Assembly (NCBI GenBank): GCA_947501105.1
Contig: CANMUP010000004.1
Span: 1-64,000, forward strand
DNA from: an uncultured Flaviramulus sp.
Lineage (GTDB): Bacteria > Bacteroidota > Bacteroidia > Flavobacteriales > Flavobacteriaceae
Direction: 5' to 3'
DNA: 64,000 nt
A program made the translations under genes and the position numbers. This document shows, one piece after another, positions 9,158 to 18,311 of this stretch (the stretch's first letter is position 1; every line of letters begins with the position of its first letter). The notes under the pieces are model-generated. The model had not been told where the DNA came from, searched no databases, and saw only the letters and a program-made list of their open reading frames with translations.

Positions 9158-9793
9158 TTAGTTTTTGTTCATTGCAGTTAACATACCACCATATACTCCA
9201 TTTAATGAAGATAAGTTTGACGCTAAAGATTGCATTTGCTCTTTTAATTTAGCAGCATTCTCTATAGACTCTTCGTTAATTGTAGCTTGTTTGTTTACAC
9301 TTTCTAACTGTACTTTATAAAGACTGTTTAAAGACTCCATTTGTGCAGCAGCTAAAGTTAACTCTTCTCCATACTTCTTAGTAGCTTCAACAGAATCTAC
9401 AGTTGAAGACATGTTTTTTGCAGCACCTTCAAAGTTTTTAATACTGTCTCCTAAACTAGCCATTAATTCGCCATCAATTTTAGCGTCTTTTAATAACTCA
9501 TCTAGTTTTTTAGATAATAAACCTTGTGGGTTTTCTTTTGCGTTTTTATCAGATTGTCCTCCAGCTAATTCAGGATACACTAGCGACCAATCTAAATCGT
9601 CGTCTACTGGTTCGAATGCTGAAATAGCAAAAATAATTGCTTCGGTTACTAAACCTAAGGTTAACATAACGTTACCTGTTAAAGGTCCAATTTCAAAGTG
9701 AATAATTTTGAATAGTGCTCCAACAATTACAATTGATGCTCCTAATCCGTAAGCCATATTCATAAATCTTTTACTTGCTCTTGACTGTGCCAT
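9158..9793 (-). CDS. gldL: Gliding motility/type IX secretion motor protein GldL
   Basis: 211 residues. Two N-terminal transmembrane helices (about 14-34 and 39-58) and a cytoplasmic helical tail. Polar membrane residues that matter in GldL proton conduction are visible: K29, H32 and E34 between the helices and E51 in helix 2 (the equivalent of the essential Glu49 of Flavobacterium johnsoniae, by alignment from memory). It forms a 5:2 complex with GldM in the inner membrane. 83 bp separate it from gldK. Confidence 0.97.
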   Translation of the reverse strand: MAQSRASKRFMNMAYGLGASIVIVGALFKIIHFEIGPLTGNVMLTLGLVTEAIIFAISAFEPVDDDLDWSLVYPELAGGQSDKNAKENPQGLLSKKLDELLKDAKIDGELMASLGDSIKNFEGAAKNMSSTVDSVEATKKYGEELTLAAAQMESLNSLYKVQLESVNKQATINEESIENAAKLKEQMQSLASNLSSLNGVYGGMLTAMNKN

Positions 9794-9876
9794 AATTTTT
9801 CGGTTTTTAATTTTAAGTAGTGATACTTAAGTAGGTTAATTAATAGTATTTATTATTGATTTGATTAAATTTATTA

Positions 9877-11241
9877 TTAAGGTTTCTTACCTGTTACTTG
9901 TGTCCCCATGTAATCTTGTACTGTTCTGAAACCTATATAACTTCTTGCAGAATCTGCATATTCGTAATCTCTTGAACTTACTTGTAAATAGTAAGCAACA
10001 TCTTTCCAAGAACCTCCTCTTACAACTTTACGTTGATTATCGTTATCATTTACACTTGGATTTATTGTTGATGAATATTCGTAAGAATTCGGATCGTATG
10101 ATGCATTTACCCATTCTGAAACATTTCCGGCCATATTATATAAGTTATAATCGTTAGGCTCATAAGATTTTGCTTCTACAGTGTATAATGCTTGATCTGC
10201 AGCGTAATCTCCACGAACTGGTTTAAAGTTTGCCATAAAACAACCTCTATCACTTTTCGTATAAGGTCCACCCCAAGGGTATGTTGCTGCTTGAAGACCA
10301 CCTCTAGCGGCATACTCCCACTCTGCTTCAGATGGTAATCTGAATCTATTTACAAATGCTGCTCTTTTAGATTTTTGGTAAGAGTTTTTGTTAATTGTTC
10401 TCCACTCGCAAAACGCTTTAGCTTGTTTCCAAGTTAAACCAACAACTGGATATTCGCTATACGCATCATGCCAAAAATAATCGTTGTGCATTGGCTCATT
10501 ATAAGAATAAGCAAAATCTCTAATCCAAACTGTTGTATCTGGATAAATAGGTAATGCTTCTTTCTTAATTACTTCGCTACGCTTAATACCTCTGTCACGT
10601 GCTGCTTCTTGGATATCCATATAGCTATATTGAAACTTAAACTTTTCAACATCCCAAGTACGTTGCCCATTATATGATTCTTCTAATGGCAAATACATCG
10701 TGTCCATAACTTCTGTATAATACTCATCTGGATATTCATCAGTATCGAAAATTAAATCCACATCGTGGTTTATTTTTCTACCCTCATAACCAGTTGGCCC
10801 TAAACCTGTATAGTTTTCAAACATGTATTTTTCGTAAACAGACATGTTAGCAGTATCTGCGTCTTTAAAAGCAAATTCACCAATACCTCCATCTTCTGGA
10901 ATTTTTCCAACCTCATCTGCTAAAACAGCAAGTTTCATTCTAACAATAGAATCTCTTACCCAATTAACAAATTGTCTGTACTCACTATTAGTTATTTCTG
11001 TTGCATCCATGTACAATGCTCTAACAGTAACTGTTTTTGCAGGAGCATCATGTACTCCAGCAAGATCGTCATCGGCTTTACCCATAATAAATGCGCCACC
11101 AGGAACAAGTTCCATTCCATACGGCTTTTCTGGGTGCCATTTTTTACCTTTAACACCTACTAGTTCTCCTCTATCTTTAGAGCCACAACTAGCTAATAAT
11201 GTTAATACTGCGGTTAATAAAATAAACTTCTTCATATTCAT
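9877..11241 (-). CDS. gldK: Gliding motility lipoprotein GldK (FGE-sulfatase fold)
   Basis: 454 residues. The lipoprotein signal MNMKKFILLTAVLTLLASC has a lipobox LASC. The body is a formylglycine-generating-enzyme-like domain: GMELVPGGAFIMGKADDD near the start, EYPVVGLTWKQAKAFCEWR, RFRLPSEAEWEYAARGG, NLYNMAGNVSEWV and VVRGGSWKD. GldK/PorK forms the outer-membrane-attached ring with GldN and is needed for type IX secretion. It is first in the operon, with a good promoter 45-75 bp upstream. A catalytic role is not expected. Confidence 0.97.
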   Translation of the reverse strand: MNMKKFILLTAVLTLLASCGSKDRGELVGVKGKKWHPEKPYGMELVPGGAFIMGKADDDLAGVHDAPAKTVTVRALYMDATEITNSEYRQFVNWVRDSIVRMKLAVLADEVGKIPEDGGIGEFAFKDADTANMSVYEKYMFENYTGLGPTGYEGRKINHDVDLIFDTDEYPDEYYTEVMDTMYLPLEESYNGQRTWDVEKFKFQYSYMDIQEAARDRGIKRSEVIKKEALPIYPDTTVWIRDFAYSYNEPMHNDYFWHDAYSEYPVVGLTWKQAKAFCEWRTINKNSYQKSKRAAFVNRFRLPSEAEWEYAARGGLQAATYPWGGPYTKSDRGCFMANFKPVRGDYAADQALYTVEAKSYEPNDYNLYNMAGNVSEWVNASYDPNSYEYSSTINPSVNDNDNQRKVVRGGSWKDVAYYLQVSSRDYEYADSARSYIGFRTVQDYMGTQVTGKKP

Positions 11242-11284
11242 AGAAAACTCGAGGTTAATTATTTAAGCTTCAATTTTGAGAGCG

Positions 11285-11315
11285 TAAACATATTTATATA
11301 TTTTCAAAAAAACAA
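11285..11315 (-). promoter_or_regulatory. Promoter of the gldKLMN operon
   Basis: On the minus strand TTG (complement of 11313-11315), 20 bases, then TATGTTTA (complement of 11285-11292). This fits the Bacteroidota -33/-7 pattern TTG-N19-21-TAnnTTTG with one mismatch at the last base. It is 44 bp ahead of the gldK ATG. Confidence 0.6.
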
Positions 11316-11399
11316 CTTTTTTGACAAAAAAATTACATTTCATCGTAAAAAAATTACATTTTACCGATAAAATCAACTATTTGACCATACTTACCATCC

Positions 11400-12566
11400 T
11401 TAGATACAATTCTTTTGAAACGCTTTGTACCAGCGATTTGGTATCTTATTTTTACAAGCATCTAAATAATCTTGATGCATGCAAGGTAATAACGTATGTC
11501 TCTTTAATTTATTATTAATTTCAGACAAAAAAGGAATCTCAATCCACCATCTGCCTGTTTTTATACTCTTGTAAAACACCAATTCTTGATCGTCTACTAA
11601 AGTAATGAATTTTTGATAGTTTTTTTCGTCTGAAAAATCATCATCTTTTACTCTAAAATTAACACCTTCAATAAAATACCAAATCATTTGGGAGATTAAC
11701 ATCGATGTAATTTCATCATCCTTTGATGGTTTATATTCATATATTCCAAACGATGACACCTTATTACTTATACCTGCGTAACGGGCAATTGCGCAAATTT
11801 CTTTTCCATCTAATCCGTTAGGTGAGTACTTTTGATTTAAACTAAGCTCTGATGCTCTTACCGAATTTAAATCAATACTTACAATATTGGCATCGCGTAA
11901 AACAGGCTCAACAATAGTTATATCTTTTGAAACTTGACCTAATCTATAAGATTCAAAATAAAGTTTATCCATTAAATCTATTTCTTCTTGCGAATTAAAA
12001 TAGGTTTGATACCCTATAGTTGCATAATTAAATAGGTTATATGGTTCGTCTAAAATGATTTTCCCAACAAAACTGTTGTTTTTTATAGGTTTAGCTGAGT
12101 CTCCTAAATCAAATTTGCTATCCACATTTACAATATTAACCATAGGTATTAAAGCATCATAAGCTCTATAATTAGCATAGGTTAAATCTTGTGAACCACC
12201 TAATATCACAGGAATAATATTCTTTTTAATTAAAATGGTAATAGCTTCTTTTACAGCAAAATAAGTATCCTCAACACTTTCACCTCTATTAATATTACCT
12301 AAGTCTGCAATAGTTGTATTCCAGCTACCTGGATAAAGTGCATACAATGATTTTCTAATTTCATTAAGTTGAAATTCTTCTCCTATATAATTAACATCAT
12401 TTCTATTTTCTAAAACACCAAGAATAGCAATATTAACATCTTCTAAATCTGGGATACCGTTTTGAGTAGAATGAATTCGAAGTTTTCGTCCTAAAGCCTG
12501 AGATGCAAGCAATTCGTTATGCGCCAACACCAAATCTGAGACAGGAGACAGAAAATTAAAGTTCAT
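11400..12566 (-). CDS. Arginase/formimidoylglutamase-fold protein with degenerate metal site
   Basis: 388 residues. The order of strands and the motif positions fit the ureohydrolase family, but the metal-binding motifs are altered. GGDHS is GGSQD (histidine to Q126), DAHxD is D149-S-K151-F-D153 (histidine to lysine), and SxDxD is SIDLN (D232 kept, second aspartate to N234). Three of six expected Mn ligands are therefore missing, so hydrolase activity is doubtful. It starts 3 bp after the topA stop and is followed by gldK on the same strand; Flavobacteriaceae often keep this neighbourhood. A structural or regulatory role linked to type IX secretion is a guess from position. Confidence 0.82.
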   Translation of the reverse strand: MNFNFLSPVSDLVLAHNELLASQALGRKLRIHSTQNGIPDLEDVNIAILGVLENRNDVNYIGEEFQLNEIRKSLYALYPGSWNTTIADLGNINRGESVEDTYFAVKEAITILIKKNIIPVILGGSQDLTYANYRAYDALIPMVNIVNVDSKFDLGDSAKPIKNNSFVGKIILDEPYNLFNYATIGYQTYFNSQEEIDLMDKLYFESYRLGQVSKDITIVEPVLRDANIVSIDLNSVRASELSLNQKYSPNGLDGKEICAIARYAGISNKVSSFGIYEYKPSKDDEITSMLISQMIWYFIEGVNFRVKDDDFSDEKNYQKFITLVDDQELVFYKSIKTGRWWIEIPFLSEINNKLKRHTLLPCMHQDYLDACKNKIPNRWYKAFQKNCI

Positions 12567-12569
12567 GAA

Positions 12570-15065
12570 TTATTTCTTTTTTGCAGTTGCTTTTTTCTTG
12601 GTTGCTTTCTTTTTCTTTTTAGGTGTTTTAGCTTCAATTAATGCTTTTGCTTCATCTAGTGTCATATCTGAAACATCAATTGTTTTTGCTAATTCTACTT
12701 TTATTTTTCCTTTTACAACATTGTGTCTTCCCCAACGGGCTTTTTCAACACGTATACCTTCTTCTTCCCAGTTATGAATAACTTTATCTATTTCTTTTTG
12801 AATTTTAGTTTCAATCAATTCAACAATATCATCATCAGATAAATTATCCCAATCGTACTTTTTATTCACATTAATAAACATATTGTTCCATTTTATAAAT
12901 GGTCCAAAACGTCCTTTACCTTTTTGCACTGGCAAATCGTTATACATATATATAGGTGCATCTGCTTTTTGTTTTTCTTTAATTAAAACAACAGCTTCAT
13001 CCAACTCAACACTTAAAGGGTCTACACCTTTTGGTAACGATACAAAGGCAGAACCAAACTTTACATAAGGCCCAAAACGTCCATTATTTACAAGAATTTC
13101 TTCACCTTCGTAAATTCCTAAGTTTTTTGGAAGCTGAAATAAATCCATAGCCTCCTCATAAGTAATAGTATTTAATTGTTGATCTGGGCTTAAACTTGCA
13201 AACTGTGGTTTTTCTTCGTCATCAACAGTTCCTATTTGTACCATTGGCCCAAACTTCCCTAAACGTACACTTACTTGTTTTCCTGTTTTTGGATCTTTGC
13301 CTAAAACACGTTCACCAGTTTCTCTTTCGGCGTTTTCTTTTACATCTTCCACTTGCGGGTGAAAATCTTTGTAAAACGATTTCATCATTTTAGTCCAATC
13401 TTCTTTACCATCAGCAATGTCATCAAAATCTGCTTCAACTTTTGCTGTAAAATTATAATCCAAAATGCTTTCAAAATGATTAACTAAAAAATCAGTTACA
13501 ATCATCCCTATATCAGTAGGAACAAGTTTACCCTTGTCTGACCCTACTTTTTCTTTTAATTTTTTATCTACTACTTCACCGCTTTGTAATGTAAGTTGAG
13601 CATATTCGCGTTCAACACCTTCTACTGTACCCTTTTCAACATAATTTCTATTTTGAATGGTTGAGATGGTTGGTGCATAAGTTGACGGACGACCAATACC
13701 TAATTCTTCTAGCTTTTTAACCAAAGACGCCTCAGTAAATCTTGCTGGTGGACGCGTATAACGCTCGGTAGCTGTAATATAATTATTAAGTAAAGTTTCG
13801 TTAGTTCTCATTGCTGGCAACATTCCTTCTTGCTCAACATTTTCGTCATCAGTTCCTTCTAAATATACTTTTAAAAATCCATCAAAAGTAATTACCTCAC
13901 CGTTTGCAGCAAAGTTTTCGTTATGGGTAGATGCTTTTATTTTTACATTGGTTCGCTCTAATTCTGCTTCACTCATTTGAGATGCAATAGCACGTTTCCA
14001 AATTAAATCATATAGTCGAGCTTGATCATAGTCAATATCTACAGAATGTACTGCAAAGTTAGTAGGTCGAATAGCCTCGTGTGCATCTTGTGCGCCTTTT
14101 GACTTTCCTTTATAATTTCTTGGTTTACTATATTTAGATCCAAAGGCACTTTCAATTTCAGTTTGTGCTCCATTTTTAGCTTCATCAGACAAATTAACAC
14201 TATCGGTTCTCATATAAGTTATTAAACCAGCTTCATAAAGGCGTTGTGCCATCGTCATGGTTTTACTTACCGAAAAATATAATTTACGTGATGCTTCTTG
14301 TTGTAATGTAGATGTTGTAAATGGCGCTGCTGGCGATTTTTTTGCAGGTTTTTTTTGCAAATCTGCAACCTTAAATGATGCTGAAGCATTTTGTTCTAAA
14401 AACTTCTGAGCTTCATCTTTTGTTGAAAAATTCTTAGGTAATTTCGCCTTAAATGTTTGTCCATTTTCATTTGAAAACTCAGCATCAATCCTATATGATG
14501 CCACAGGTGTAAATCCTTGTATTTCCCTCTCTTTCTCTACAATTAAACGCACCGAAACAGATTGTACACGACCTGCCGACAAACCCCCTTTTACTTTACG
14601 CCAAAGCACTGGAGACAACTCGTAACCTACAATTCTGTCTAATACTCGGCGTGCTTGTTGTGCATCAACTAAATCGTAATCTATTCCCCTTGGGTTTTCT
14701 ATTGCTTTTTGAATAGCGGTTTTAGTGATTTCGTGAAAAACAATACGCTTCGTTTTATCTTTATCAAGCTTTAAAGCCTCGGCTAAATGCCACGCAATAG
14801 CTTCTCCCTCGCGATCCTCATCACTTGCTAGCCAAACCATTTCTGCCTTTTTAGCCAATTCTTTCAGTTTTTTTACAACTGCCTTTTTATCTTTAGAAAC
14901 TTCGTATTTTGGTTTAAAATCACCATCAACATCAACCCCTAATTCCTTTGAAGGTAAATCGGATATATGCCCAAAGCTAGACTCTACTTTAAAATCTTTT
15001 CCTAGAAATTTTTCAATAGTTTTCGCTTTAGCTGGTGACTCTACAATCACTAAATTCTTCGCCAT
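12570..15065 (-). CDS. topA: DNA topoisomerase I
   Basis: 831 residues. The TOPRIM domain begins NLVIVESPAKAKTIEKFLG and contains SDEDREGEAIAWHL. The active-site tyrosine is in EAGLITYMRTDS. Instead of classical zinc ribbons, the C-terminal part has repeated topoisomerase C-repeat-like modules (GRFGPYVKFG, GRFGPFIKWN, RWGRHNVVKG), and the protein ends in a lysine-rich tail, common in Bacteroidota. It relaxes negative supercoils. It is the first gene of a topA plus arginase-like unit. Confidence 0.97.
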   Translation of the reverse strand: MAKNLVIVESPAKAKTIEKFLGKDFKVESSFGHISDLPSKELGVDVDGDFKPKYEVSKDKKAVVKKLKELAKKAEMVWLASDEDREGEAIAWHLAEALKLDKDKTKRIVFHEITKTAIQKAIENPRGIDYDLVDAQQARRVLDRIVGYELSPVLWRKVKGGLSAGRVQSVSVRLIVEKEREIQGFTPVASYRIDAEFSNENGQTFKAKLPKNFSTKDEAQKFLEQNASASFKVADLQKKPAKKSPAAPFTTSTLQQEASRKLYFSVSKTMTMAQRLYEAGLITYMRTDSVNLSDEAKNGAQTEIESAFGSKYSKPRNYKGKSKGAQDAHEAIRPTNFAVHSVDIDYDQARLYDLIWKRAIASQMSEAELERTNVKIKASTHNENFAANGEVITFDGFLKVYLEGTDDENVEQEGMLPAMRTNETLLNNYITATERYTRPPARFTEASLVKKLEELGIGRPSTYAPTISTIQNRNYVEKGTVEGVEREYAQLTLQSGEVVDKKLKEKVGSDKGKLVPTDIGMIVTDFLVNHFESILDYNFTAKVEADFDDIADGKEDWTKMMKSFYKDFHPQVEDVKENAERETGERVLGKDPKTGKQVSVRLGKFGPMVQIGTVDDEEKPQFASLSPDQQLNTITYEEAMDLFQLPKNLGIYEGEEILVNNGRFGPYVKFGSAFVSLPKGVDPLSVELDEAVVLIKEKQKADAPIYMYNDLPVQKGKGRFGPFIKWNNMFINVNKKYDWDNLSDDDIVELIETKIQKEIDKVIHNWEEEGIRVEKARWGRHNVVKGKIKVELAKTIDVSDMTLDEAKALIEAKTPKKKKKATKKKATAKKK

Positions 15066-15084
15066 ACTTGATTTTTTGAAGCTA

Positions 15085-15092
15085 CAAATGTA
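15085..15092 (-). promoter_or_regulatory. -7 element TACATTTG of topA
   Basis: The minus strand reads TACATTTG, a full match to TAnnTTTG, 20 bp ahead of the topA ATG. A TTA (instead of TTG) lies 20 bp upstream at the -33 position. Confidence 0.55.
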
Positions 15093-15149
15093 TATGAAAA
15101 AAAGTTTATCTGTAACTTTTTATGGATAATCTGTGAACATTTTAAATAA

Positions 15150-15186
15150 AAAAACCTGTTTTTAACATTTTAAAAACAGGTTTTTG
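15150..15186 (-). terminator. Terminator of the tandem membrane-protein genes
   Basis: AAAAACCTGTTTTTAA / TTAAAAACAGGTTTTT with a 4-base loop. A long perfect stem ending in a T tract on the minus strand, just after the 15203 gene. Confidence 0.85.
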
Positions 15187-15202
15187 TTCTGAACTATAAA
15201 TT

Positions 15203-15988
15203 TTATTCTGCTGAAGTTCCTATTTCTTCAATAGCACTTGTTTCGTTAAAGCCAATAGTTTCTTTGTATATCTGATAAAAAGGTAAGTTGATAAATTGCT
15301 GTGTAACATATATACCAACCACACACATTAAAAACCCAACTACGGTTGACAAAAACCAAGCGACTATGACCATTAAAAAAGTAAAAAACCATTTTTTATT
15401 CCCTAAAGCAAAAGCAGCTTTAATAATTTCTTTTTCACTCAAATCTGGATTCAACGCATAAATAACATGAACGTAAGACAATGGAATTAAAACATAAAAA
15501 ATCGGAAGAATAAAAAGTAATAACGCTATTATAGAAACACCTATAATTATTAAGCTTAAAATAATTGTTTTCTTTAAATATCTCTTTTTTAAAAAGAAAA
15601 AATAATCATCTGACTGATTTATATTTAAATCTTTATTCCTAGCAATTTTAAAATATGCTGCTTTTAATCCTACAGTTAAAGCAGAACCTAAAATAGAAAC
15701 AACAATAGCCAAAGCTACTGAAATAATTATTGCAAATACACCAACACTATCAAGTTCGGATATCCCTTGATTTTCATTAAAAGATTCTGGGCTTATAATT
15801 CCCATAAAAATCATTGGGATGTACATTATAAAAACTAACGGAAATATTAAGGCAGCATTGAGAATTAAAACCAACAAACCTTGCAACCATACTTTTTTAA
15901 AAAGTGTAATACAAGAATTCAAAACATTTCCAAAATCTAGATCTTTAGCGCGTTCAATTTTTTCTAATAAAGCATTAATTGTATTCAT
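15203..15988 (-). CDS. Multi-pass membrane protein, paralogue 2 of a tandem pair
   Basis: 261 residues. It begins MNTINALLEKIERAKDLDFG, matching its upstream neighbour (MNTLTNLENKINNAKDLDFG), and both share FKKVWLxGxL, a DDYFFFLKKRYLKK-like segment and a NPDLSEKEIIKAAFALGNKKW motif. About six transmembrane helices are visible (roughly 33-60, 77-108, 140-165, 168-190, 205-235). Such proteins have been given misleading enzyme names in flavobacterial genomes; I see no catalytic motif. Function unknown. The gene ends 50 bp before a terminator and is probably co-transcribed with its paralogue. Confidence 0.8.
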   Translation of the reverse strand: MNTINALLEKIERAKDLDFGNVLNSCITLFKKVWLQGLLVLILNAALIFPLVFIMYIPMIFMGIISPESFNENQGISELDSVGVFAIIISVALAIVVSILGSALTVGLKAAYFKIARNKDLNINQSDDYFFFLKKRYLKKTIILSLIIIGVSIIALLLFILPIFYVLIPLSYVHVIYALNPDLSEKEIIKAAFALGNKKWFFTFLMVIVAWFLSTVVGFLMCVVGIYVTQQFINLPFYQIYKETIGFNETSAIEEIGTSAE

Positions 15989-16008
15989 TATTTTAATTTT
16001 TGGTTAGT

Positions 16009-16779
16009 TTAATAATTTAAATCCTCACCCATTCCTATTTGGTCTATTTCACTTTTGTCTTCAAAACCTATAACTTCTTTATAAATTAAAAACACAGGTA
16101 GATAAAGAAGGGACATTGTAAAAAACACTCCTACTACACAAGCTAGAAACCCTAACATTGCTAAAACTCCAGTAACAAACATAGTTCCAAAAGTAATAAG
16201 CCATTTTTTATTACCAAGCTTAAAACTTGCTTTAACAATGTCACTTTCGGTTAAATCTGGATTATTAGCAAATATTATTGCAAAATAAGACAATGGAACA
16301 AACACATATATGGAAGGTATTACAAACAGTAATTGAGCTAGTGTTGTTATACCAGCATGAATTAATCCTAGCATAAATACTTTGCTAAAATATTCCTTTT
16401 TAAAAAAATAAAAATACTCATCACTTTCATTTCCTCCTGAAACAACTTGTTTACAAATTCTATAAAATGCAGACACAAAAGCAATAGTTATTGTACTTGC
16501 TAAAATAGTTTGCGGAATACTGTAAAGTGCATTTGTAGAATAAAATTTTGTAAAAGATTCCAGATTAACCCCATCAACTAACATATTATTTTCTGGTGCT
16601 AATCCTAATATGGAAAACACAAAAGCTACACACCCAACTGCAATCATAATAAACAAAACAGCTAAAAACCCTTTTAGCCAAACTTTTTTAAACAGTTCTA
16701 TGGATTCGCTAATAATATTACCAAAATCTAAGTCTTTTGCATTGTTTATTTTGTTTTCTAAATTGGTTAATGTATTCAT
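16009..16779 (-). CDS. Multi-pass membrane protein, paralogue 1 of a tandem pair
   Basis: 256 residues from the ATG at 16779, chosen because it aligns with the start of the downstream paralogue; an ATG at 16809 would add 10 residues. Membrane helices occur at about 35-60, 85-110, 140-165 and 190-225. The shared NPDLTESDIVKASFKLGNKKW motif sits in a cytoplasmic loop. The pair is separated by 20 bp and clearly arose by duplication. Role unknown; envelope-related is only a guess. Confidence 0.8.
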   Translation of the reverse strand: MNTLTNLENKINNAKDLDFGNIISESIELFKKVWLKGFLAVLFIMIAVGCVAFVFSILGLAPENNMLVDGVNLESFTKFYSTNALYSIPQTILASTITIAFVSAFYRICKQVVSGGNESDEYFYFFKKEYFSKVFMLGLIHAGITTLAQLLFVIPSIYVFVPLSYFAIIFANNPDLTESDIVKASFKLGNKKWLITFGTMFVTGVLAMLGFLACVVGVFFTMSLLYLPVFLIYKEVIGFEDKSEIDQIGMGEDLNY

Positions 16780-16857
16780 GCTTTGGTTAAAATTAGTATA
16801 TGATTTCAAAGTAAATACTTTCTAATAGATTTAACAAAAATATTCCCTCTCATAAAT

Positions 16858-16888
16858 AAAAAATCCTGCACAAGTACAGGATTTTTTA
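16858..16888 (-). terminator. Terminator of the propeller lipoprotein gene
   Basis: AAATCCTG / CAGGATTT with an 8-base loop, flanked by A and T tracts on both sides. It lies 24 bp after the stop of the 16912 gene. Confidence 0.8.
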
Positions 16889-16911
16889 TTGGATTTATAT
16901 GTGATCTAGTT

Positions 16912-18153
16912 TTAATTCAAAGAAAAAGAACTAACAAGCTCCACACCATCATTAACATATTCGTATTGATACAAGGTTTTTCCTCCTATCATTATTAAAG
17001 TATTTTCCAACGGAATAACATCTGTTGCTTGAATATTTTTAAAACTTTTTGTCATACCTATATTTAATGGGTCAGATTTATCAAATAGCTTTAAACCTGC
17101 AGTTCCATCACAAACAAAGAGTATATTATCTTTTACACCTAAACCATAAGGGTTCTCTAATAGGTATCTACCAGACAACTTTGGAGTAGATTTATCGCTT
17201 ATATCTATAACTTCTAATACACTTTCTTGCTCACCACAATTATTGCCACCTCGAATAGTTAAATAAGCATAATTTCCATCAACCACTACAGGATCACAAC
17301 CTGTCCAATGAATAAATTCTGATACATAAGTTGGGCTTTCTGCATTCACTAAATCGTAAATATACATCCCATCTGTACTACCTATATATAAATATCCTTC
17401 AGCCTGAAATAAAGTTTCTATATTATTTCCTGAGTATTGAGATTTAACAAATGTTGGCTGTGATAAATTGCTAATATTAAAAATTATCATTTCATGAGAG
17501 CCAACTGTATATAAATAATTATCTACAATTTGAAAACGAGCTAACGAGCCTCCTTGACCTGTAACAGACTCACTAGATGCAGCGTTTAGCACAGCGTCAT
17601 TAAAAACAATATCAATTTGAGATCCATCAACTTTTTCGCGCCTTTCGGTAGCAATTGTCCAGCCTACAATTATTTCAGTTTCAAAATTAAAACTCCCATA
17701 ATTTATAAAATCTGCTTCAGCAGGAATTAGAAAATCATAAACCTTAAATACATCTTCTAATCGCTCAGTTAAAGTAATCGAATTAATGTCAGAAATATCA
17801 AAAACTAACAAATCTGTGGCACTATCAGCATATAAAAAATTATCCTTTACTGATATATCTTCATTACCAGGAATCCTTATATATTTAATAGCCTTTGGCG
17901 CTTTAGGGTTTGTGTTATCTATAACATGCACACCTTTATTTACATCATTTACAAAAATGTAGTTGTTGAATGCATAAATTTTTCCAGCTTGCTCAATGTT
18001 TTTTGGAGCAACTATGTCAACAGAATTTCTAAAGGCTGCTATACTCATTAATTCTGGTGTTGCTACCGTAACAAACTCGTAATCGGTATCATCCTTATCG
18101 CAAGACATTATGCTGAAAAAGATTAAAGTTAATAAAAGAAGTTTTAATTTCAT
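16912..18153 (-). CDS. LVIVD-repeat beta-propeller lipoprotein
   Basis: 413 residues. The lipoprotein signal MKLKLLLLTLIFFSIMSC is followed by acidic DKDDTD, a sorting pattern often seen on surface lipoproteins of Bacteroidota. The body contains repeats of about 40-45 residues with a GVHVIDNTNPKAP-like or LLVFDISD-like core (LVIVD repeats), which fold as a propeller blade each. No catalytic motif is visible. It is divergent from miaB. The ligand is unknown. Confidence 0.82.
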   Translation of the reverse strand: MKLKLLLLTLIFFSIMSCDKDDTDYEFVTVATPELMSIAAFRNSVDIVAPKNIEQAGKIYAFNNYIFVNDVNKGVHVIDNTNPKAPKAIKYIRIPGNEDISVKDNFLYADSATDLLVFDISDINSITLTERLEDVFKVYDFLIPAEADFINYGSFNFETEIIVGWTIATERREKVDGSQIDIVFNDAVLNAASSESVTGQGGSLARFQIVDNYLYTVGSHEMIIFNISNLSQPTFVKSQYSGNNIETLFQAEGYLYIGSTDGMYIYDLVNAESPTYVSEFIHWTGCDPVVVDGNYAYLTIRGGNNCGEQESVLEVIDISDKSTPKLSGRYLLENPYGLGVKDNILFVCDGTAGLKLFDKSDPLNIGMTKSFKNIQATDVIPLENTLIMIGGKTLYQYEYVNDGVELVSSFSLN

Positions 18154-18243
18154 AGCTAGTTGTTTTCTTACAAGATGTGCAAATCACAAAAAGGTTGCGT
18201 CTTGAAAAAAACATTTCTTCTTTGATTAAATATAGTCTGCCAC

Positions 18244-18276
18244 TTTGTCATAAAATCTAAATAAATTGTATCTTTG
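18244..18276 (+). promoter_or_regulatory. Promoter of miaB
   Basis: TTTG at 18244-18247, 21 bases, then TATCTTTG at 18269-18276. Both elements match the Bacteroidota consensus. The start of transcription would be near 18283, which supports the ATG at 18312 over the upstream TTG at 18285. Confidence 0.75.
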
Positions 18277-18311
18277 CACACTTATTGACTGCTACTGGTT
18301 TCAGTATACTT

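Noticed and set aside
10844-11266. Plus-strand 140-codon frame opposite gldK
   Set aside because: Shadow of gldK; composition reflects the opposite strand and no family features are seen.
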